Below, one piece after another: positions 57,006 to 64,000 of a stretch of 64,000 bases of DNA (positions are counted from its first letter, which is position 1; each line of letters begins with the position of its first letter). This DNA is from Zopfochytrium polystomum (taxonomy: Eukaryota; Chytridiomycota; Chytridiomycetes; Chytridiales; Chytridiaceae): contig JAIVFJ010000027.1 of NCBI GenBank assembly GCA_025765615.1, positions 62,001-126,000 on the forward strand, given 5' to 3'. The notes beneath the pieces are model-generated. The model saw only the letters and a list, made by a program, of their open reading frames with translations. It was not told the DNA's origin and did no database searches. A program made the translations under genes and the position numbers.

Positions 57006-59419
57006 ATGGCTTTCAACCAAGGACCGACAACCCTCACCCAACTCAGCAAGTGCCTCAAGCAGCTTGCAACCGCCAGATCTGACGAGGAAAAGCTCGGAGC
57101 GTTGATTATTCTGCCACGCCTGCTGGATCCCACCAACGAACGGGCCGTCCACCTCACCTTCACACGGATGAACTTCCGCTTTCTCGTGAGGCTTCTCCAA
57201 TCTGATTGTTCAGGTACATCATTTCCATCAAACGAGAACATTATTTCTAACACTGCCCGAACGGGACAGAGATACGAGGCCAAGTAACTGAATCGGCTTT
57301 GTCTGGACAAGCTTGTCAGTCCATCGCCTTGAATATTATTAGCTGCTTCTGCACTTTTCCAGACCTGTGCAAATCTACAGAGGTTCTTGAACTTCTTCCC
57401 ACTCTGGTCCGAGTCCTCCAGGAGAGGTAGGCGACACACTTGAACGCAGTCGAAAATACTATTCACCGGAAATGAATCAGGAAAAGCTCAGAGACGGCAT
57501 CCGACATCCTGCATTGTATTCTTTGCATAAGCGAAGCCTCAAGCTCAATCTCGCTGCTCGACGAGAAGCTGATCGTAGCGCTATGTCAGAAACTAGATAT
57601 GGAGAGGCTCAATACCGAAGCCGACGCGGTCAGTGCGTCAAATCTTGCCTGTCGCTGCCTATATTCGGTGTTTTCGCGTGGTACTGCTGCCGTACATGAT
57701 TCAGAAATGTACTTCGAAAACAGAGGCCACGTGATAGAATACCAAATTGCTCTGATACGTGCAGCGAAAATTGCTATACAGTCTGTTGCGCAAGTAATTA
57801 AACTGAGCAAAACGAAGTTGAAGTTTGACGGTCTTCGTCTGGCACTTGATATTTTACACCTAATGATAAGTGAAGATGAAGACCCTGTTGAACAGCAGTG
57901 GGGAATGGATGTTCGTGACGGTCTCGCACTTATTCTTGGCAGTAAACTGTGTATGTATCAAACCGATTGCTTTAGTTGTCATCATTCCTGACGGCCGTTT
58001 TGCAACAGCCCCGACTATTCGAGACAATGCATTAATGGTTGCCTCCCTAACTTATCAGTACTATGGGGAAAACTGGCTCTTTGCACCGGCGCCTGGAGGC
58101 GAAGGTCAAAATCCCCCCCTCCACAAGTTTGCCGCTCTCCTCATTCACCTAACTTGCGCCGAAATCCGTGTTCGTCTGGACTCGGATTTCAGCGCGACCG
58201 TCTCCGCACCTTCGATTGAGAATACAGGGGTTGGGCAGGAGAGAAATGAGAACCGCGGCTACGACAGTGTCCTTGCCGCCTGCCTTCGACTTCTTGAGCT
58301 CTCGGTTCGTGCCATCGCGGCTCTATCAGTTGAGGGGAATGAGGCGCCCGCATTCTCCATCTCTCCGGATATGTTTCTTTCGATGAGGGCAGCTATGAGT
58401 GAGGCTTTTTTGGCAATTATGGCCAATATGGTTGACCGATGGATGAAAGCGGAGGAATTAACACAAGAAGGGCACCGTACAGCATGGGCGGAGCTCATGG
58501 AGGACGATGTAGCCTTACTGGCTCTTCGAGCAGTTGCGACGTGGCTTGGAGAGGATACAGAGATTGTGGGAAGCCCGGAGGTACGCGCTCTTGTACCTCT
58601 TCTTGTGCGGTACGCCAAAGCCCGGTATGATGTCAATGTCCTATTCTGTCAGCTTCTGCCACTTCGACTGACCACCTACAGGATCCGAGTGAACAAGATT
58701 CGTCCTATTGAATTTCTGGGTCCTGCTTTCACCAGCATAACCTCAGATGCGAAGTCTCTCGATTCTTTCATGGTGCATGGCGGGATTCCTGTCATCTTGA
58801 ATGCAATGCGCAGTCCATCCAACATTTCGAAAGAACCATCGGAAGAGTTTTTGAGGTTTCAAACTTCCCTACTTTGTATCCTTCTGAACGTTACAGTGGT
58901 GGCTCCGACCGCACTGCCGCACGATCCATCGTTCGAAACCTTTTCGAGCCTACTTATTTACGAGTATTTACCATTTGTTGACACAGCGGAAAATTGTTCG
59001 GCTGTTGTCACAATTTTCGCGGCCACGACGGTAGCGCTCGCTCTATTTGCTCTGAGGGGAGCCGGAACGTCCGTTTCCATGGCACTGTTCGAAGCAGTAT
59101 CACGATCGGCATTGATATTTCTTGCAAGATCAAGGAACCTGAGAGTTGAGAATGAGGTTGTGTGGGATGAAGTGTCTGAGCTGTGGTATTTGAGCGTCAA
59201 TTGTAAGTTTGTGGCTTTTATGTCATGGCCCTCTAAACATCTTACCTGCTAGGTCTCGCTGACATTTTGACCAATTTTCCCCACCGCGCAAGAATAGTGA
59301 TGGGACAAGCAGTTCCGTTATCTCGATTTGTCGCATCTACGTGCGACACAAACACTTGGTCTGAGAGCGACCGTCAATGCATCCCTCGGCTTTTCAAGCA
59401 AATCGGCCACGACTTCTAG
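57006..59419 (+). CDS. NCDN: Neurochondrin-like protein
   Basis: ATG 57006 (MAFNQGPTTLTQLSKCLKQL). The opening CLKQLATARSDEEKLGALII and RMNFRFLVRLLQ, then after an intron ACQSIALNIISCFCTFPDLC followed by LLPTLVRVLQER, match the start of neurochondrins. Later exons give SETASDILHCILCISEASSS, WGMDVRDGLALILGSK, and RDNALMVASLTYQYYGENWL. A long helical part ends RARIVMGQAVPLSRFVATST and TAG 59419. About six introns of 45-90 nt. The whole protein is alpha-helical (armadillo-like), about 690 residues. Animal neurochondrin is a cytoplasmic signalling regulator; in a fungus the role is unknown. It ends 8 bp from the TMEM18-like gene. Confidence 0.75.
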
Positions 59420-59427
59420 ACTTTATT

Positions 59428-60014
59428 TCACCTTCTTTTCTTTGTGGCTTCATGCCGGAGTTGCAACCTTTTTGCATCCACGAGAGCATGAAATGTAGCA
59501 CGAAGCAGGAAACCCTTTTGTATGTATCGTAAGCAATGAAGACACAAAAAGCCGCGTTTCTTACCACAATTACCATCATATTGAAGGCAATAGGGCCTGA
59601 GAAGAACATAGACGCGAATGCTCCGTATTCATCGAAGTAATTTGTTCCAGCGAAAAGTCTGGCAGCCCCAGCTGCCAACAAATTTAATGGCTCTGCCATG
59701 AAAGCCAAAAACGCTGCGAGCGATGAGCAAAGACTTGAATAAAGTAAAACCTATCACTGTACCTAAAGCAATCATTGTGCCCCCTAAATAAGCAGATGAG
59801 TTTCGAACGAAGAGAATCCATGCGAACACTAGTGCGTGGAACGACACTAACGCAACGATGACTGGTTCACTCCAGTCGATCTGATTTGAATGCGTGCTAC
59901 GTGAATGCGTTGCTTCTGATAAGAGTAGCGCATTTGAAACAGGCGGGGCACGACACAAACCGCTTCAACAAAAGCCTGCAAGTCGACACGAAAGAGTTGG
60001 AGCGCTTCAGCCAT
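59428..60014 (-). CDS. TMEM18: TMEM18-like membrane protein
   Basis: ATG 60014 (MAEALQLFRVDLQAFVEA). An intron (donor GTTTGT, acceptor AATCAG near 59882) leads to IDWSEPVIVALVSFHALVFA. After further introns come LFAGTNYFDEYGAFASMFFS and GPIAFNMMVIV, then ALVDAKRLQLRHEATKKRR and TGA 59428. The DW.EPW/V start, FD..G.F.S..FS.P..FN..I segment and basic C-terminal coiled coil are the TMEM18 signature. There are three to four membrane helices in about 150 residues. TMEM18 proteins sit in the nuclear envelope and the tail contacts chromatin in animals. The start of the last exon is not precisely placed. Confidence 0.8.
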
Positions 60015-60568
60015 GACTGGATCAATATGCTCCTTGTCAAGGGTTGTTCGTAGTCTTTGTACTTGTCAAAAGAAACTGAACACCATCAAAATACAGCGGA
60101 AGCCGCCAAAAAAAAAAGTTGTTGTCCATCCCCATCGAGCCTCCTCATCTCAGAGATGGTGCGTTCACGGTCTGATTTCAGCTCATCCCATCCCATTCCA
60201 TCCCATCCCATCCCATCCCATCCACCCCACCCATCCCGTCCCGATGAGTGCTGTCTGCATCTCTTGGAGATGTTGATGGCCTCACATGGGAAGCATCTCG
60301 AAGTGGTTTCTCTACTCGCTGAATGTGCTCGCGTAGGGAAAGCGAGGGAGCTTTCGAAGTGTACTGGCCCATACAGTGAAGGATCTGAACGACACAATGT
60401 GAGGGAAAACCAGGCTTGATTCGCCCTGAGAGATCAGTGGCGAACTTGGTTAGTACTGCTTGAGCAATGTGCGCGTCGAACCTTCCAGTTCTGTGTCACG
60501 TCCTTCAACGATCGCTCTAAAGCATCAGCAGGCTAGCGGAGTCGGCGCGGAGGTCCTCTTCTTCGCCG
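60015..60568. other. Divergent promoter interval with CATCC microsatellite
   Basis: Lies between the TMEM18 start and the proposed eL8 start. It contains a CATCC-type pentanucleotide tract (60183-60230, about nine imperfect units) and an A9 tract. Frames across it are repeat artefacts. No RNA gene was identified. Confidence 0.5.
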
Positions 60569-61625
60569 ATGCAACCCTTCGGTAAACTGAATTCCGCTGG
60601 CCTGGCGGAACCAGTTATAGGAGTCGTGGTGCTTACTGCTGCCCACGATTCTGATGAAATAAAGCAGTCCCTCTCACCATTAACACCCTCATGTCTTTGT
60701 CGCCCTGAAGCCGCCCAAAGCCGCCGCCAAGAAAGCTGCCCCTAAAGGCAAGAAGGTCGCCGCCGCACCCCTCAAGGCAAAGAAGGCGGCCGTCAAGAAG
60801 GTTGTCAACCCCCTGATCGAGAAGAGACCCAAGAACTTCTCGATTGGTATGTGAACTTCCGTAGCTCCCCTTTCGATCCTAAACCCTTCTAGGTAATGAC
60901 ATCCAGCCGAAGCGGGACCTCACCCGGTTCGTAAAATGGCCCCAGTACGTTCGTCTTCAGCGTCAGAAGGCCATCTTGAAGCAGCGGCTTAAGGTCCCCC
61001 CTGCCATCAACCAATTTTCGAAGGCACTCGACAAGCAGACTGGTAAGGTTATGGAGTACAGTCGGAAATATCCTTATGATCGCTTCCTACAGCCACTCAG
61101 GCATTCAAGCTTTTGTCGAAGTACCGCCCTGAGACTGCCGTGGAGAAGAAGGCCCGTCTCACTCGTGCCGCCGAGGTCGTTGCAAAGGGCGGCAAGGTTG
61201 ATCAAGGCCAGAAACCACTTTACGTCAAGTACGGTATCAACCACATCACCGCATTGGTTGAGGCCAAGAAAGCTCAGCTAGTGCTGATTGCGCACGATGT
61301 CGACCCCATCGAGATCGTCATCTGGCTTCCTGCCCTTTGCCGCAAAATGGGAGTGCCTTACGCGATCGTGAAGTCGAAGTCCAGGTTGGGCACTGTCGTG
61401 CACAAGAAGACTGCCACAGCGCTCGCCATTACGGAAGTCAAGCCTGAGGACAAGCAAGAACTCGCAGCTCTTGTCACTGCTGTGAAGGCCAACTACAATG
61501 ACAAATTCGAAGAGCACCGCAGGCAGTGGGGTGGCGGCATCATGGGCCGCAAGTCCATTGCCCGCACCGCGAAGAAAGCTAAGGCTCTCGCAGCGGAGCA
61601 GGCGAAGGCTCGCAAGGTTGTTTAA
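60569..61625 (+). CDS. RPL8: 60S ribosomal protein eL8 (L7Ae family)
   Basis: The coding body is unambiguous. A Lys/Ala-rich N-terminus ([17 protein letters not shown]) is followed by [14 protein letters not shown]. An intron (60847-60892) precedes [20 protein letters not shown] then [21 protein letters not shown] second intron (61043-61092) precedes [20 protein letters not shown], then [20 protein letters not shown] and [20 protein letters not shown], the L7Ae RNA-binding core. It ends AKARKVV at TAA 61625. Length of about 255 residues matches eL8. The 5' end is uncertain. A first exon at ATG 60569 (MQPF) with donor GTAAAC and acceptor AAAG at 60720 keeps frame, but a start giving the commoner MPPK-type N-terminus was not found. 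eL8 binds 25S rRNA near the tunnel exit region of the large subunit. Confidence 0.9.
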
Positions 61626-61940
61626 GGGGAATGAGGGAATATCGGGATGTGTTGCTTGCATGAACACGATGATGCGAAGTGATTGTTCGGGTTGTTTTGG
61701 GGTCGATGGCGACCAAGAAGACCAAGTCCATGTCAAAAGACGTATTGATAAACTTTTGTGTGTGATTTTTCCTGTGTGAGGACAACCAACCACAAAGGCA
61801 AAAGGGAAAACCAAAAATGAGAGAAAAAACTCGACTTGTACCCCTCCGCCCCGATCCCTCTGCCTGGTGAATGGGAGCCACAGCCTCAATACAGGTGAAT
61901 GTTGCAGCAGAGGTCAAACAAGTGTGAAGTCTTCGGGAGC
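61626..61940. other. 3' UTR of eL8 and intergenic DNA
   Basis: A 315-bp stretch with a TGTGTGATTTTTCCTGTGTG segment and A-rich DNA, consistent with a 3' UTR. Minus-strand frames here are antisense to eL8. Confidence 0.4.
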
Positions 61941-63000
61941 CTAATCATCAAAGCTGACTGAGCTGTTTCGTTGCTCCTTGATGAAGTTGGCATGCATCTT
62001 CAGCACGGCATTCATGAACTCTGATGGAGTATTGATGTGATGCTGAATCCGGTACTTGACAGTTGCTTCAACAGCCACAATTGCTCCATCATCAGCTTGC
62101 TCAGCGGCAGTTGGTACATAGAGATAGTTTGGTGAGAGTGTTTCGCCGGCCTTCGGCTCTGGTGTGCTGTGCCCACCATTTCGACAGTGCAGCCAGAAAC
62201 GCCATCTGTCCCATTGATCCTTGCGTAGATGTGTGACGTACGTATGGTAGGCCTCCTTGTTGCAGAAAGGTCTCTCAAGAGGGAATAGGTCTGTCCACGT
62301 TAGGTCCTGAATTCCCTTTTCACCAATAACCTTGATCTGAAGGTTGCTAATAAAGTCATTGAATTCCGTCAGTGTCTTGCCAGTGAACATGCCAACGAAA
62401 GAGTTTAGGTTGGACAACATTGCGTTGTGCGTAGTGATGATCCTGTTGCAGGAGAAACCAGTAGCTGTAAAATTTGGAGGAGTTGCTTGACAGTGTGTCG
62501 GAGATGAGTAGTGACTCTAGGAGTTGTTTGATGTTGTACTTGATGGAGAAATGGTCCAGGATAGAAGATGTGTGTTGCACACAAACTTGTTGTAAGCTGA
62601 TTGATGGACAAAAAATTCTGAAATCGGAATAGCAGGTTGGCACTGTTGAATAGTGATCGTGTGCCAAATTTCAGGCTGAGAATTGAAGTTTTGGTGGTGT
62701 TGTCCCTAAGCAATTTGGTGTCCAGCTGGGGTGACTTGTGCCCCAAAAAGGACAAATAGGAGTGGTAGTCCGACTTTTGGACCCCCTTATCAAAATCTCT
62801 TGCAGCTCATGCTGTAGACCTTGTAGCCAGAAGTGCTTATAACCAATCAAAAGAGCAGAAGCAAAGCTATTCACACGTGTAAGGATGTTACTTGATTGCT
62901 TTCCAGCGTTGAGAAGATGTCTTGCAAAGTTGAGGAAGCATTTTTCAGCTTTGGATGCCAATCAAATTCCGTAGAGACAACGTAGAGAGCTCTGTGATGG
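61941..63000 (-). pseudogene. Degenerate mobile-element-like protein
   Basis: On the minus strand, protein-like segments succeed each other in changing frames: EFDWHPKLKNASSTLQDIF, then SFASALLIGYKHFWLQGLQH, LGHKSPQLDTKLLRDNTTKT, LFRFQNFLSINQL. The longest piece (62420-61941) contains FTGKTLTEFNDFISNLQIKV, TWTDLFPLERPFCNKEAYHT and WDRWRFWLHCRNGG, ending VSFDD. No catalytic motif or known family is recognised. The multiple shifts and the flanking repeats suggest a decayed transposon gene. The frame from 62420 on could still be translated. Confidence 0.4.
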
Positions 63001-63252
63001 CTTGCTGGAAAGAGGAGAATCAGAGCTTTCAAATGCACTTTGCAAGCCTGGATTGAATGACGGAGTCGGCCAGGAGAGGGCGTCGAAAATTTTGGGCCTT
63101 CCCAAACGAAATGGTTTCTAAAGTTGAGTTATGCTGATTCTGTTTGTTGGAGGTGGTAGAGGGTGTTTTTCTGAGCTAGACTCTGTGGTTGATGCAGCCA
63201 GATAGCTGGCATGCTGTTGTGTAAACAGTCTACTCTGAGTGAGTGAGTGGAA
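63001..63252. other. Repeat-flanking sequence
   Basis: Gene-free DNA upstream of the second copy of repeat B. It includes a GAGTGAGTGAGTGG run at about 63237-63250. Confidence 0.3.
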
Positions 63253-63610
63253 GGAGTGAATGAAGTGGAGATGTGTGTTTGTGGGTGGTCCTTCTCCCCA
63301 ACTTGGAGAGAAAGAGAAAAAAACTCTGTTATGAATTATTGATACATAATGATGATATGCACGCTGTAATAGTTGCTAGGCAAGCGTGACTGGCAAAGGG
63401 TAACAACCTCTCCTATATTATCTGCTTGCAGAGGAGGAGGAAAACTGTTGACAGCAGGCTTCCATTCCACTTAATACTCAGAGTATTTGTCAACAGCTCA
63501 AGCCAGCGCCCAGGTCTGCATTGGCAGTGGCTTGCTCTCCAATGGGCATTGTGTGAACAATAACTGACAGTCACAATAGGTTCGGTTTTTTTGGGTCTGT
63601 CGTGAGCCTC
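63253..63610 (+). repeat. Repeat B, copy 2
   Basis: Counterpart of 17492-17830: GGAGTGAATGAAGTGG, AACTTGGAGAGAA, TGTTATGAATTATTGATAC and GACAGTCACAATAGG occur in the same order with scattered substitutions. It is followed by a single copy of the AGTCAGTTCCGCC transposon-end motif (63619-63638), where copy 1 has the palindrome. Confidence 0.55.
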
Positions 63611-63675
63611 TTGCTGCAAACTAGTCAGTTCCGCCAAACATTTTGGAAGAATGGGATTCAGCATGGCTTTGAGGA

Positions 63676-63974
63676 TGTTATGAATCACCCTCTGGAAACC
63701 TCTGGAACCTTCTAGAACATTCCTTCATGGAACCTTGTGGAACCTTCTGGAACCTTCTTTGCTTTCCTGACTTGTCTTGTTGTCATTGGTATCATTGTAT
63801 TACTAATTGCTCTTTCTGGAACTTTCTTTGAGTCTTGACAAGGAAGACTCTCAAAAGGTATAAAAGGGGGATGGGAGACCTGTCCCATTCCTCAAGTGAG
63901 TTATTGTTTCCAATACTATCATCACTCCTCTCAGTTCCTTGTCTGCCTTGTCCTGTCCTGCCCTGTTCCTGACA
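63676..63974 (+). repeat. LTR copy 5
   Basis: Full-length LTR (TGTTATGAATCACCC...CCTGACA) running nearly to the window end, so its internal region would lie outside. Both HSE arrays are perfect: GAACCTTCTAGAACATTC (63705-63722) and GAACCTTCTGGAACCTTC (63740-63757). The TATAAAA box is at 63859-63865. Confidence 0.7.
63705..63865 (+). promoter_or_regulatory. LTR promoter: two perfect 4-unit heat-shock elements plus TATA box
   Basis: The best-preserved version of the LTR promoter. Two 18-bp arrays with alternating GAA and TTC at strict 5-bp periodicity lie about 105-155 bp upstream of TATAAAAGGGGG. A further TTC-GAA-TTC trimer (TTCTGGAACTTTC, about 63814-63826) lies closer to the TATA box. Confidence 0.6.
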
Positions 63975-64000
63975 GAGGAGTATACTTGGTTGTTTGATGA

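Noticed and set aside
60650..60710. Possible C/D-box snoRNA in the first intron of eL8 (CTGATGA ... CCTGA)
   Set aside because: The D-like box coincides with the 3' splice site and no D'/guide arrangement is visible; eL8 introns host snoRNAs in animals but the evidence here is too weak.

Overview
This window is nuclear DNA from a fungus, most likely an early-diverging zoosporic (chytrid-like) lineage. The evidence is a compact eukaryotic layout: protein-coding genes with many 40-70 nt GT-AG introns, frequent CTAAC-like branch sites, and intergenic gaps as short as 8-50 bp. The gene set mixes fungal items (kelch transmembrane sensor, GPI-anchored secreted glycoprotein, PEX11, ATG3, TIM10, ELP2) with families poorly represented in Dikarya (neurochondrin-like, TMEM18-like, kinesin-6-like). 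The species cannot be named from sequence alone.

Layout. 1-7.3 kb is mobile-element territory: tRNA-derived fragments, a 2.35-kb LTR-bearing element on the minus strand, and a degenerate piggyBac-like transposon. 7.3-14.6 kb carries a low-complexity Q/H/S-rich protein and a complete synaptojanin-type phosphoinositide phosphatase, both on the minus strand. 14.97-19.1 kb holds a second, near-identical inverted copy of the LTR-bearing element, a perfect 24-bp-arm palindrome and transposon fossils. 19.7-28.2 kb is gene-dense: PPR-like protein, universal-stress domain protein, PP1 inhibitor-2, ATP synthase subunit e and a kinesin. 28.7-34.1 kb is repeat debris: Ty3/gypsy pol remnant between inverted repeats, GA microsatellite, GC-rich minisatellite and a solo LTR. 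34.7-61.6 kb is a long host block: GPI glycoprotein, RNase P subunit Rpr2/Rpp21, atypical protein kinase, kelch transmembrane protein, ELP2, TIM10, aspartate aminotransferase, multi-pass membrane protein, ATG3, Ser-rich coiled-coil protein, PEX11, neurochondrin, TMEM18 and ribosomal protein eL8. 61.9-64 kb is degenerate transposon sequence ending in another LTR.

Functional relations. Most host genes are unrelated housekeeping neighbours. Several share very short divergent intervals (ELP2/TIM10, PEX11/NCDN, PP1 inhibitor-2/ATP synthase e) or nearly touch at their 3' ends (NCDN/TMEM18, membrane protein/ATG3). The most distinctive signal is in the LTR family (five copies). Upstream of its TATA box it carries arrays of perfect or near-perfect heat-shock elements (alternating GAA and TTC every 5 bp), which suggests a heat- or stress-inducible retroelement promoter. 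One such LTR lies in sense orientation about 0.63 kb upstream of the GPI glycoprotein gene. Exon boundaries given here were inferred by eye from reading frames and splice motifs.
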